Below, piece after piece: positions 1-10,670 of a stretch of 64,000 nucleotides of DNA; the first letter of the stretch is position 1, and each line of letters opens with the position of its first letter. This DNA comes from Micromussa lordhowensis. Its lineage: Eukaryota > Cnidaria > Anthozoa > Scleractinia > Lobophylliidae. Under the pieces are notes generated by a model that worked only from the letters and a program-made list of their open reading frames with translations, ran no database searches and was not told the DNA's origin. The stretch spans positions 24,423,873-24,487,872 of the forward strand of contig OZ026603.1 in the NCBI GenBank assembly GCA_964020085.1. The letters run 5' to 3'. A program made the translations under genes and the position numbers.

Positions 1-829
1 CAATGTACCATCGGTAAAGTTTACTCTACGATGTGTCGGGCCCTAACAATCCGTACAGAACGAACGGAACGTTTAAGTTTTTTTGCTTAAACGAATCCAC
101 TTGTTATTCGAAGCACCTGGGCGAAAAAAAATTTAATTTGGTTGAATCCTCGATTTTCTGTGCCGTTTCAAAGTAGCGCTTGAAGTGTTTCGCGACCGAG
201 TTTTAGGGAGTCTGGGGCGACGGTCACTGATGACGTCTACCCAGGAACCAAACACAATAGCGCCTCAGTCAGCTTTCTGTATTTGCTCGAGAAAATGGAA
301 AGCAAATCTAATAGTTCCAGCATGTTTTGGGACTAAAACGAGCAAATTTGGTTTCAAAATCATTTCTTTTTCGTCACTGGAGTCAGAGTTAAGTTTCGAG
401 TCGGGAGACTCCGAAATAAACTTCGATCGAGCACGCTTGCCAACTGTGAACTCACTGCTTGGAACTTTGAGAGCAATTTGTAATATTCAAGACAACGGGG
501 AATTTTTATTTGCGGACGAGCTGCTTAGGAATGGAAACCTAGCCAATGCGAAGTGGAGTAGCAGGAAGACGAAAAGCAGGAAAGAAAACTCAAGGACTGC
601 TATAGTCAGTTGGTTGGAACGTCTTCCAAACTAAAATGCGTTTTTCCAAACTTGAGTCGAACTTAGGATTTTCCGATCATCACCTAAGAATTTCTCGGAC
701 TCTTTTCTATGTTCAGTGAATATGAATAATCCCAAGGACAAGGCAATCGTTACAGTCAAGAATGTTTTTATTTAACTGGCCATTTTTGGGATCTGAGAAA
801 CTGTGTTCGCTAAGTCTGAATTGACATCT
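1..829. other. Left-edge non-coding stretch, nothing assignable
   Basis: No recognisable exon, repeat or RNA gene is visible. A 149-codon open frame runs at 185-634 on the plus strand, but it opens with GTG, has no visible splice context, and resembles no domain I know, so I do not call it a gene. It could be an exon of a gene lying to the left of the window. Confidence 0.4.
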
Positions 830-832
830 TTT

Positions 833-1925
833 AGATGCAGAAATTCTGCACTAGAAATGCTCCACTCAAGAGGCCGCTTAAGTCACAATCACCTTGTACA
901 TGTATACGTGTGTTCTGCCAAATCACTCTCTTAGCTAAACTAGTTGTGGATGGAAAAATTCTGCAGCTGGCATAGGTAAATGAGAAAGCGAAGTACGCTA
1001 GCTAAAGCAATGGCCCATGCAAAAATTCTGCATCTTGGTAAATGATAGACTTAGTGTTCTGATCTTGTACATCTATGTAACCTAAGGATGAATGCAGAAT
1101 TTCTGCATTTCGGTACATGACAAATTCAGTGACAATAACTTTGTATCCAAGAATGTAAATATTCTGCATCTTGTTAAATGACAAATTCAGTGACAATAAC
1201 TTTGTATCTTTAGGTAAATCCAGGATGGCGCAAAAATTCTGCATCTTGGTAAAATGACAAATTCAGCCAATAAAACACACGAGAATGAACCATGCAAAGC
1301 TAAACCATGCAAAGATAATTGCAAAAATTCTGCATCTTGGTAAATGACAAAATGACAATAAATCTTTACCTAAATCAAGGATGGATGCAAAAATTCTGCA
1401 TCTTGATAAAATGACAAATTCAGTGACAAATTTTGTATCTTTATTTAAATCAAGGATGGATGCAAAAATTCTGCATCTTGGTAAATGACAAATTCAGCCA
1501 CAATGACCTTGTATCTTGGATGGATGCAAAAATTCTGCATCTTGGTACATGTAAATCACAATTCAGTCACAATGACCTTGTATCTTTACCTATATCAAGG
1601 ATGGATGCAACAATTCTGCATCTTGGTAAAATGACAAATTCAGTGACAGTCTTTATATCTTTAGCTAAACCAAGGATGGATGCAAAAATTTTGCATCTGC
1701 GTTAATGTCAAATTCACTGTCAATTTTTGTATCCGTTTAGCTAAACCGAGGACGGATGCAAAAATTTCTGCATCTTGGTAAATGACAAATTCAGTTACAA
1801 ACATTGTATCTTTGGCTATTAAACCAAGGATGGATTCAAAAATTCTGCATCTTGGTAAGTGATGAATGAAAATTAAATCACTCTTTACAATGAGCTTAAG
1901 TAGTTGTGGAAGCAAAAAATTCTAC
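833..1925. repeat. Tandem array, 60-90 bp units around a near-palindromic core
   Basis: About a dozen units repeat the core ATGCAAAAATTCTGCAT (or the better palindrome GATGCAGAAATTCTGCA at 833), followed by CTTGGTAAATGACAAATTC and a segment ending in TTGTATCTTTA. Cores sit near 838, 1020, 1088, 1165, 1232, 1322, 1387, 1460, 1525, 1606, 1680, 1757 and 1839, so spacing varies between about 60 and 90 bases. The array ends about 40 bases downstream of the stop codon of the minus-strand exon at 1965, so it probably forms that gene's 3' untranslated or flanking region. Short open frames across it are by-products of the repetition. Confidence 0.85.
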
Positions 1926-1964
1926 ATTGGCAAACATGTAAAAAATGAACTTAAACAAAACCGT

Positions 1965-2351
1965 CTACTGTCCTTCCTTTTCTTGTGACTGCCTTTTTAA
2001 CAAAGCGTACTTTTCACTCAAGTGCTTCCTTGTTGTTGGCTGCAACTTCATGCCATTCGTCAGCTGGAATGCATGAAGAATAATGCATTCCTTTGTCAGC
2101 ATATCTGTCCATGGCTCTCTCGACCTTGGGACGTTTAAAGGGGCCCATTTACCTCTGTATGTCCCCTTCCAATAATGGATTTTGAACTGGTCCTCTGTCA
2201 CTTCTTTCACCACTCCAATCACTGGCTCATCGTCACAGTTTGATAGAAACACTGCTACAAAGGTTTCCACTTGAAGTGTCTCTAAGAAACTGTCAACACA
2301 CTCAACAGGATTTTCCCTCTGACATGGAGCCACATATCTGCCAGTGTAAAT
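1965..2351 (-). CDS. Terminal coding exon of an unrecognised minus-strand gene
   Basis: This exon encodes about 128 residues ending at a stop at 1965. On the minus strand it is preceded by TTTTGCATAG, a usable 3' splice site, and the frame is closed just upstream by that TAG, so I place the exon start at 2351. The peptide is non-repetitive and mixed in composition (acidic start, a YWKGTYRGKWAPL segment, then a basic KYALLKRQSQEKEGQ tail), which argues for real coding. It resembles a family of multi-copy uncharacterised cnidarian proteins, but I cannot name a domain. Exons at 4912-5007, 5427-5586 and 7816-8005 lie upstream on the same strand. Phases do not connect directly from 4912-5007 (this exon starts in phase 0, that one ends in phase 1), so an exon is missing from my model or two genes are involved. 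Confidence 0.6.
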   Translation of the reverse strand: MYTGRYVAPCQRENPVECVDSFLETLQVETFVAVFLSNCDDEPVIGVVKEVTEDQFKIHYWKGTYRGKWAPLNVPRSREPWTDMLTKECIILHAFQLTNGMKLQPTTRKHLSEKYALLKRQSQEKEGQ

Positions 2352-2379
2352 CTATGCAAAATAAAGAGGATGGAATTAA

Positions 2380-4622
2380 GAGTGTGTCCATGAGAAAACC
2401 AGGCAGGAGGTGATACAGCTCAAATCACCGATTTTGCTCAAACTTGGCCTTAATGTTGCGTTTGGTGAGTAAATGATTATGGCAAGAACTTAGGTTAAAA
2501 TATTATATTCCCTTCAAGTTAGGGGGACTACCTCCAAACATGGCCCTTTGTCACTAATTTATGCATATTTAATTAGCTCTCTTTGATTTAGCATTTCTAT
2601 AACAAGAAAGGCCGTGTGAAAATGAAATAAACTGGATCATGTTCTACTATTATTAGTCTCAAAGCACAGATATTCATTTGAACCAGACAACTTGATTTCA
2701 CTCTGCGGCTCCATCTTAAGTAAGGTGCATATTTTGTAGTGTTGTGAATAGCCTTTAATTAATGGCCAATATCTGCACTGGGCAACAGCAAATATGCATT
2801 ATTCTAACATGGATAGTGAGAGCAATCACTAAAGTTCTCAAAAAAGCCATAAAATGTTTGGGGACCTCAACATTTTTTATGTGCTGGCATACTGTTTAAA
2901 TAGGACTTCACGAATTTTGGCCACTTTATGAGCATTCACTAAAACACAAAAACCATTTTTCTGTCTTAACCTAACACGAAACTAGCAAGAAATATCTACC
3001 TTAGTATTTTCCTATCAATATGCAGTATAAATTCGGCGAAAAAGAGCACTTGAGACTGAAGTACATTTGTGACATTCTCTCGATATCGAAAAAATGCGGA
3101 AGAAGAAGATTCAACGCACAAGTTCCCTTAACTTGGGTTTTCAGGCGTAAAATAAAATTGAAACAAGAAACACCTACTACATACAGCGATTACACATGTC
3201 ACTTGGACGCGATTTTGCGCTCTCTTTGATTCTTGGATTGAAGAAATGTCCATGCAGTTTTGTGCCATCTGTTCCGTTGCTTCGACCCGAAGTTTAAAGA
3301 GAATATCCATTGCCATCCCGCCTTCATCAGAGATATCAACAGCTGTCGAAAAGGCTACTCAAAAGGCCGTTTAAAATCCAGGGAGAGTGATCACTTTAAC
3401 ATACAGTTTGCTTTTTAAATCCCATCACAAAACACTCCGCCCTTAGACTTTGAAAACTCAGCGGTTACGCCTTGTAATCCGATAACTATTTCATGTATAG
3501 TTTCACGAATTGTACCGCTTAATATCCACAAAGATGGCGGAATGTTTTGTGGTGCGTTTTGTAAGACATTTGTATCCTATAACACTCACAGCAGTGATAG
3601 CTCTTCCTGGATTTTTAACGGCCTTGTGAGTAGCTGTTTCGACAAATGTTGATATCTCTGATGACGAAAGCGGGATAGCAAAGGACATTCTCTTTAAACC
3701 TCGGGTCGAAGCAACCGTCGCCGAAACAGATGCAACAAAACTGGACATTTCGCGGTCCAAGAATCAGCGAGAGTCACAAAAATTGCATCCAAGTGACATG
3801 TATGTAGTAGGTATTTCATGTTTCCATTGTACTTTACGCCTGAAAACCTAAGTGCAAGGAGCTTCTACGTTGAATCTTCTTCTGCCGCGTTTTATCGATA
3901 ACCGTGAGAAGTAGCTCTGAAAATATTTGACGGAAATGTCTCAAGTGCTTCTTTTCGCCGAATTTATACTGGATATTGATAGGAAAATACTTAGGTAGAT
4001 ATTTCTTGTTGATTTCAAGTTAGGTTAACACAAAAAATAGCTTCCGTGTTCTAGTGAATGTCCATTAAATGGACAAAAATCGTGAAATCCTATGTAAAGA
4101 GTATGCCAGCACAGAAAAAATGTTAAGGTCCCCAAACATTTTATGGCTCTTTTGAAAACTTTAGTGATTGTTCTCACTATCCATGTTAGAATAATGCGTA
4201 TTTGCTGTTGCCCAGTGCAGATATTTGCCATTACTTAAAGGCTATTCACAACACTACAAAATATGTACCTTACTTAAGATAGAGCCACAGAGAGAAATCG
4301 AATTGTCTGGTTCAAATGAATATCTGTGCTTTGAGACTAATAATAGTAGAACATTATCCAGTGGATTTCATTTTCACATGGCCTTTTTTGTTGTAGAAGT
4401 GCTAAATCAAAGACAACTAATTAAATATGCATAAATGAGTGGCAAAGGGCCATTATTGGAGGGGTCCCCCTAACTTGAAGGGAATAAAATATTTTAACCT
4501 AAGTTCTTGGCATAATCATTTGCTCACCAAACCCAACATTCATGCCAAGTTTGAGCAAAATTGGTGATTTGAGCTGTATCACCTCCTGCCTGGTTCTGCC
4601 TGGTTTTCTCATGGACGCACTC
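2380..4622. mobile_element. 2.24-kb palindromic (foldback) element flanked by TTAA
   Basis: The two halves are inverted copies of each other with the fold centre near 3500. Left end GAGTGTGTCCATGAGAAAAC, right end GTTTTCTCATGGACGCACTC. Matching pairs can be followed inward, for example 2818-2880 with 4100-4180, and 3190-3330 with 3670-3800. TTAA occurs immediately outside both ends (2376-2379 and 4623-4626), as expected of a target-site duplication. TTAA targets are used by the piggyBac and Kolobok superfamilies; the 5' purine-purine end fits Kolobok better, but no transposase is present, so this is a non-autonomous element of uncertain superfamily. The arms have diverged visibly and the right arm has an extra 10 bases near 4591. 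It lies between two minus-strand exons, so it is probably intronic. Confidence 0.85.
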
Positions 4623-4911
4623 TTAAGAAGTTTCCAGAATAAAGTGTATAAAGACTACAAGCCAAGAGGACATGATTCCTGTATTGGAATCTTTTGAAAT
4701 GTGAGAGAAAAAAAACTTAAATGTAATTTGCAGACTTCATTTGCCAAAAGATAAAAGAAGAAAAAAGCTCCTCAAACTTGGCACGGTAACAGACAATCAA
4801 ATCATATGGTTAATAGACACCGACGCAGCGATTATAATGATAAACATGTAAACAATACATACAATTACAGTAAGGCAGAAATGCATAAAAAGTCAAGGAA
4901 ATTACATGTAC

Positions 4912-5007
4912 CTTTCTTCTGATTCTTTGGTGTTGTTTTGGGGGAGACAGAAGAATCAGTTGATTTTCGTTTCTGAGGTTTTCGCGTGGTCTTGTCCTGA
5001 GTGGAAC
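4912..5007 (-). CDS. Internal exon candidate, basic low-complexity segment
   Basis: On the minus strand CAATTTTGCAG precedes the exon and GTACATGT follows it, a reasonable 3' and 5' splice site pair. The exon is 96 bases (32 codons, phase 1 to phase 1) and encodes a lysine-, threonine- and serine-rich linker containing RKPQKRKS and SPKTTPKNQKK. Such a segment could be a nuclear localisation signal or disordered linker. The reading depends on splice prediction and the peptide is low complexity, so confidence is moderate. Its phase does not join directly to exon 5427-5586 (ending phase 2), so the gene model here is incomplete. Confidence 0.45.
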
Positions 5008-5426
5008 CTGCAAAATTGTAGCATGGGTTGGAAATTGACCATATTTCAATAATCTGGGAACTGAACATGATAGTAAATATTGAAAAGAGAAAAAGAAAAA
5101 AAAGCATAAGCAAAAAGCTCGGAGATGGATCATGGAGAAGCCTTGTTGTGCAAGAATTTTCAAGCACATGTAACAAGATTTATTTATAATTTTTGTCTCT
5201 ATGTACCACATGGAAACTGTTCAGTATTAAGATTTGCCCGGGAGATACATGTACATTGTACATGTAACTACTTTGGTAAAAGACAAATTATCAGGAAACA
5301 ATACCAACAGACATGTACATTACACTACATATTTTCACAGTTTTATCAAACAGGAGATACCATTTATTTCACAAAGATTTTGCTATGGTGTATTATTTAT
5401 GTGGAAAACTGAAATTCATTTTATAC

Positions 5427-5586
5427 CTGGGGACTCCACAGTGGACACAGTAGGGCTCCTCATTAGTATGACTAACAAAGTCAGGTACTCTCTTGGGAAC
5501 TGAAACTCTCTTGGGCGGTAGCTGTGACTGCCTCCACGGTTTTATTAAATCATTTTCCATCACAGTGGTTAAATATGATTTATTGT
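5427..5586 (-). CDS. Internal exon of an unrecognised minus-strand gene
   Basis: On the minus strand TTTTCAG precedes the exon and GTATAA follows. It encodes about 53 residues with ENDLIKPWRQSQLPPKRV and ending YCVHCGVPR, where a CxxC pair could be half of a zinc site. It begins in phase 1 and joins exactly in frame to the exon at 7816-8005 (the split codon becomes Asp, giving IIKLGDNKSY), which supports both exons belonging to one gene. Confidence 0.6.
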
Positions 5587-5857
5587 CTGAAAAGTGATTC
5601 AAACAATAAAATAAACATTAATTTTTTTTTGCTTTGATTAGGTAACTCAAATAAGCACGATCAGGGAAAAGCATAAATTGGTCAGATGCATAATGAACTG
5701 TTTAAGGATTCTTACATTATCAAACAAGCTAAAAGCTCAATAAATGCTAGGCTCGATTTCCGCCGCTCTCTCGTGTCTGGTCTACGTTCCTCCCCGAAGA
5801 GAGACGGCTGGACGCGTGAGCGGCCATCCATGTCCGTGATGTCATCGAAAAAATTAA

Positions 5858-6628
5858 GGTGGCCGAACACAGTTTTCGCACGTGCTTTTGCTGATGCAAT
5901 ATTTAACACGTGCACAAGGATTTCACAAACATGCCGTCAGCAGAGCGATCATTTTATTTACTCAACACCCGCACTATCTGTGTTAATTTTCTCTATAATT
6001 GAACGCAGTGTATTGATGGCTTTAGTCTTTTATTACAAAGATATGCTAGAAAAGGTAACGATGCAAAGAACCCAGCAATTTTCAGGTTTTGTTTGTTACC
6101 GAAAGAACCCAGTTAAATGCAACGCATGCGCATTTGCTCGAAAAATTGAGACCGATTGCTTTAGCAGAAACATGCCGATTTCTAACGATCCAGTCGTTAG
6201 AATTTCAAGAAATTTGGCAGAAAAATAGATCAGAGACCACGTGAATGATCTCTCAAAAAAAATCTGAATTTTGACATAGGGCATTTTTAATAATACAGAA
6301 AACGATTAACGGCGAATTACGAAAATCGCCTATGTCAAAATTTTATTAGAATCGTGTTGACAGACGGGATTTAATATCAATTCTTAGAGGGCCAAATAAA
6401 AAAACAATCTAACGACTGGATCCTTTTTAAATAAACAAAAAGCATTATTTAAGCCTTGTTTTTAATCAGCCCCATTGCCATGGCAACAGCACACACCCTA
6501 GTCAAAATGTGAGAATAAATACTTCTGTAATCAACCTTGACTCTTGCAAAAAATGGGCGCCAAAGCATAAATAGTTTCAAAGTTATGGTGAATTAGACAT
6601 AGGCACTTGAAAACTGTGTTCGGCCACC
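5858..6628. mobile_element. 771-bp MITE-like element flanked by TTAA, nested
   Basis: Terminal inverted repeats GGTGGCCGAACACAGTTTTC and GAAAACTGTGTTCGGCCACC are perfect over 20 bases. TTAA flanks both sides (5854-5857 and 6629-6632). Internally there are further inverted segments, including TTTTGACATAGG near 6273 with CCTATGTCAAAA near 6330, and a self-complementary segment around 6185. No transposase frame is present. The element sits inside the larger element at 5748-7785, so it inserted later than that one. Confidence 0.85.
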
Positions 6629-6689
6629 TTAATTTATGCGTTCTCAGGTGTCACAAGTCAGATTTTCGCGCGAAAAAGCAACACGAGAA

Positions 6690-7450
6690 GGCTGTTTGTG
6701 TAAAATGAGGTTGACTACCCTACACGACTCCTACAGTTCGTGACATTTGTACATTTGCCGTTCTTTGTTCGGTCTCTCGACCTTTTTGTTGCCTCACTCG
6801 TGTTTATGAAGGGCACTTCATGTTGTGTTATAGAGGAAGAGGAATTTTTAGTAGAGCTGAGCCGTTGGACTGTGCTATAGCAAATTTAGAGGTCATTGGT
6901 CTGCATAGTTTCCGCTGTTATCGGCATGTTGCTTTGCAGAGTTTGACACCTCTGTAATTTGCCATGTGTTTTTGCATTGCTTACGCTCATTTCTAATGCA
7001 AGATATGTCTCCAAGAATTTGCTTTCGAGGGACAAAGTATGAAATTTACCATCAACATGTTGCTTACTTGCATCATATAGTGTGGCTCCGGGCCTAGCCT
7101 GATTCTCAGACGGTCCAGGTCGTTCGCGGCTTGTCACGCGGCTACTCCGGGCCTGGCTGTTTGATTAAAACTGCATGCAATTACAGTATGTAGATTCTTA
7201 TCACGGATATCATATTTGTCCTCTTACGTTATTCTTCGGAGACGCCATATAATAGCTTAATACTTCGAGAAAGCTATACGTTTGTCTAGAGTTGTTCTCA
7301 TGTTTCTTGCATACATCTGATCGAGCTTATGTTTCTCGCGCTCGATGTTTAAGTTTATTCCTCCTGTTGTACGTTCTCACACCACATGATTCAAATGTAA
7401 GTTGTTTTATTAAATACGCGTAAGTCTGTTGACTGTGTTGCGAGTTCTAT
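6690..7450. repeat. Dispersed repeat family, copy 1
   Basis: This stretch, with CACGACTCCTACAGTTCGTG near 6722 and TATACGTTTGTCTAGAG near 7276, is closely similar to 26930-27590, to 30185-30350 (first part), and to the reverse complement of 30905-31170 (second part). The copies share about 160-650 bases each. This copy lies inside the 9-bp TSD element and may be its body; the family identity is unknown to me. Confidence 0.7.
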
Positions 7451-7815
7451 ATGCCATTGTTTGGCTTAGTTCAGGCAATCGGCTGAATTATGAAGACATC
7501 ATGGCCCTTAATTAAAGCTTCTAGGCCTCTACGCTGTAATTCCTTTAATAGGTCTTAAACGTTTCTAAAATGCGATCGATGGCTTCACTCGTCAACCCGC
7601 CTTCTGCCGCCATTTTGAAATTATAGTCTGATAATTATAATTATGCGTGAAATTATGCCCGACGGAATTCTGCGGGCACTGCTCCGATTGGTTGAAACTA
7701 ACAAAGGCAACCAGACGAGTCCAGCCGTGAGTTCGGGTGAGGAGCGCGGGCTCGTTTCCCAAACAGCGGCTGGAAATCGAGCCTAAATAAATGCCTGCTC
7801 ATTTAATTTACTTAC

Positions 7816-8005
7816 CACCAAGTTTTATTATTTCTGCCACAGCGGTTTCCTCCCCCTTTTTCCAATTGGCATCGACAGCCTTTCCTTCCACTATGCGATC
7901 ACAATCCGATGTAATACTGGTTGTCTTAATGACTTGCCAAATGGCTGTCAAATGGCTGTCAGCATAACAATTTCCCATTTGTCTCAGTGTTTTAACGAGC
8001 TTAAA
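7816..8005 (-). CDS. 5'-most visible exon of the minus-strand gene
   Basis: On the minus strand the frame runs from a possible acceptor ending AG at 8006-8007 (a stop closes the frame there) to a strong donor G|GTAAGT at 7815. About 63 codons are open, including MGNCYADSHLTAIWQVIKTT and KKGEETAVAEIIKLG. Translation may start at the internal methionine MGNC, which would make this the first coding exon; the upstream residues FKLVKTLRQ could instead be part of a longer exon. It joins in frame with 5427-5586. The protein is not recognised. Confidence 0.5.
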
Positions 8006-9180
8006 CTACGGTTACCATAAGCTAAGATGTTGCAATCGTTTTAAGCAAAGTGTCAGGTCATGTACATGTATGAATTGCAAAAATATGTAAGCTTACTCTT
8101 TCATCATTTTACATTTGCCTGATCCTTTACACTAGAACATGCAACTGAGTATTTGAAAGTTCAAAGTTGCTAACGAAACATATCCTTATCGCACAGAAAA
8201 GGAATTGCATGCATAAACCATGCATGTAAGCTTAATTAATTAATTAATATCAAAATCAAACTTGCCTGCAAGGATCAGGATTCGATCGAATTATCGTGAT
8301 CCATCAAAGAAAGCCATCCACGAATCTTGTTAAGCTTTATAAACACATAATATATATTGCATTAAATATCACTGAACATGACCCGACAAATGTTTTGGTC
8401 TCTGCATCGGGCGAGTAAACGATTTGCGAGGGCTATAATTTTGTAAATTCCTGAATCGAAAAACCGTTGTAAACTACGTTGAGCCCGCACAAGGTTTGTA
8501 CAGCAAGTTGCGTGGTCACCAGGGTACCAAGCTCCTGATGACAACGTTCAACCGAGCCGCCATTTGGCAAGAACTTTTAATGGAGCCCCGTTGAAGATAA
8601 GTACATGTAGTTTGCTCTTAAATTACTACTTATTTAACTTACTACTCGCTTAATATTGCGTTTTTGAGAAAATGGATTGAAATATGACGTTTTGTTTTGC
8701 TATTCCGGCTGACAGAAGTCAGTCGGTTTTGGCAATGCAACTCAGTGGAGTGTTGCAATCCACCATGATATTTTCTAACCAGTGGTAATTAAATATCTCG
8801 TCTATCTCGGTCTTAAAGCAGCTTAAAGCAGTGCTCTGAGTTACATTTCGTAATTTTTAGAACGTTAAGAGGTTCTCGAACGATAGTAGATAAGATATGT
8901 TACGGTACATGTGCCTAATGGACTTAATCGAACTGAAACATTTCTAATGTTTGTTGGGTTTTGTATATGTCAAGTTGAAACAAGCTGGAACGCTTACTTA
9001 AGGTCTTAGTAGCTTTCGTATATATACGTCCAGTATCTGGATTTTACAGTCTTCGCATATAAACTTACCTTGTGATGACTAGTATCCGCATCTGCAAAAT
9101 TATGCATTAGGTTATATAAATGTAATGAAACAGACATCATAGTAGCCAGGAAATGACTGGTGTATGTTGTGTCTCTGCAG
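8006..9180. other. Intergenic region between two divergently oriented genes
   Basis: This stretch separates the minus-strand exons (7816-8005) from the plus-strand exons (9181 on), so it probably carries the 5' ends and promoters of one or both. TAATTAATTAATTAAT near 8230 is a simple repeat. I see no recognisable promoter element, RNA gene or mobile element. A missing 5' exon of the plus-strand gene may also be here. Confidence 0.4.
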
Positions 9181-10109
9181 GTTCAATCAGAGCTAGAGGA
9201 AACGTGTGTGGCGGTGCTGGACCTGGCTTACAGGCTAAACTTCACTCTTTTGAGTTCTTTTAACTGTGCCATAATGTGTCCAACGTCTGTAGCACACTAT
9301 GTGGTAGAAACCTTCAAACAGAAGGGGGCAACTCTTACCCAGCAGGGTTTTGTCCAGCACAAAGATGGACAGAGGCTCAAGCAAGGTAAAAAAGGATTGA
9401 AATTTGTAATGACATGCTCACAACTGGAGTACCCGGAGTAAAGAGCAAACAAACTCAATCCAAAGAAAATGATGCCAAGTCGTGAAGTCAAACCCAGCCC
9501 ACATTGGTGAAAGGTGGGTGCTCTCACCACTGTGCCAACTCAACATGGCAAGCATCATGAAACAAATTTCATTTCAATTCAAAAAGAAACTCTGTTACTT
9601 TTATAAATCAAGGAAAACTCGACTTTTATGTTAAATGTGGGAGATAAAATTGGAAACTGCTTTTGATTCGAGTTTTCAAGACGTTTAGTTACTGGAGCCA
9701 GTTGGGTTGTAAAGAGTACATTAACTATTGTGCACATGTTGTATCACTTGGATTGCATCAAAATGTTGAGGATAATGGTCTCTGGAAACCATTAAGCTAC
9801 AAGAAGATAATTCTCAATAAATTTTTACTGTCATAGTTACAATCCAAATTTACTTTGAGAACAATGATTGTTTGGGTAAATGGAAATTATGGTGTTATAA
9901 ATAAATTATTAGTAATACAATGTAGTTGTGTCCATTACTTCAAAAAGTATTCTGTTCATTGTTTCCATGGTTTTCCTTTCATAGGGAATGCATTTGTAGC
10001 TGCTGTAGAAAGTGGACGTCGTGCTCTTCTGGTTAGCACAGGGACACAAGATCGCACTAAGCTGTTGCAAAACTTGACTGCTGTGCTTGGCCAGGAAGAA
10101 AGCCACTGA
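9181..10109 (+). CDS. Last two exons of an unrecognised plus-strand gene
   Basis: Exon A (9181-9385) follows GTCTCTGCAG and ends CAAG|GTAAAA; exon B (9985-10109) follows TTTCATAG and ends at a TGA. The junction is phase 1 and gives an open 109-residue C-terminal segment that begins VQSELEETCVAVLDLAYRLN and ends AVLGQEESH. The mix of hydrophobic and charged residues with a coherent frame across the intron is good evidence for a real gene, and the frame is also open upstream of exon A (to 9160), so exon A could be longer. I do not recognise the family. The 3' flank is directly occupied by the tandem array at 10113-10670. Confidence 0.65.
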
Positions 10110-10112
10110 GCC

Positions 10113-10670
10113 CAGAAAAATTCTGCATCCCTTTGTTCAAGTGGATTAGGATGCAGAATTTCTGAGTGCTTCTAAAAGATTTAGTTTTATTTTATACGAA
10201 AATTAGCCAATATTGCAGAAATTTCAATACAGAAATTCTGCGTCCCTTTGCTGTGGATTCAGGTGCAGAATTTCTGAGTGCTTAGGATTTAGTTTTATTT
10301 TGTGAGAAAATCACCTAATGTTGCAGAAATGGGGATGCAGAATTCTGCATCCCTTTGCTCAAGTGGATTAAGGTGCAGAATTTCTGAAAGCTCAGGATTT
10401 AGTTGTATTTTGTGAGAAAATTACCTTATATTGCAGAAATGGGGATGCAGAAATTCTGCGACCCATTGCTCAAGTGGATTAAGGTGCAGAACTTCTGAGT
10501 GCTCCGGATGAAGTTGTATTTTTTGTCAAAATTAGCTAATATTGTAGAAATGGGGATGCAGAAATTCTGCATCCCTTTGCTCAAGTGGATTAAGATGCAG
10601 AATTTCTGAATGCTCAGTATTTGGTTGTATTTTATATCAAAATTAGCTCATATTGCAGAAATGAGGATTG
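10113..10670. repeat. Tandem array of ~111-bp units with palindromic core
   Basis: Five units begin near 10117, 10229, 10336, 10446 and 10557. Each holds GCAGAAATTCTGCATCCC, then TTTGCTCAAGTGGATTAAG, a half-site GTGCAGAATTTCTGA, and a segment containing TAGTTGTATTTTGTGAGAAA. In the fullest units the core is a perfect palindrome of 11-base arms about one central base (GGGATGCAGAA-A-TTCTGCATCCC). The array starts 4-8 bases after the stop codon of the plus-strand gene, so its transcript would contain it. The core is shared with the unrelated array at 833-1925. Confidence 0.85.

Larger units (their letters stand above)
5748..7785. mobile_element. 2.04-kb TIR element with 9-bp target-site duplication
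   Basis: The ends are inverted copies: TAGGCTCGATTTCCGCCGCT at the left and AGCGGCTGGAAATCGAGCCTA (one base longer) at the right. The 9-base direct repeat AATAAATGC lies immediately outside both ends (5739-5747 and 7786-7794). Nine-base duplications are typical of Mutator-like elements, eight of hAT or P elements; no transposase is visible, so the superfamily is open. A second, nested element occupies 5858-6628, and the right part (6690-7450) is a copy of a sequence family found again at 26930-27590 and in two pieces at 30185-31170. It lies in the intron between exons 7816-8005 and 5427-5586. Confidence 0.8.

Noticed and set aside
185..634. 149-codon open frame near the left edge
   Set aside because: Opens at GTG, has no recognised domain or splice context, and could be chance.
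5686..6228. 180-codon open frame across two element ends
   Set aside because: It runs across the left end of one element and into a nested one, so it is a chance frame.
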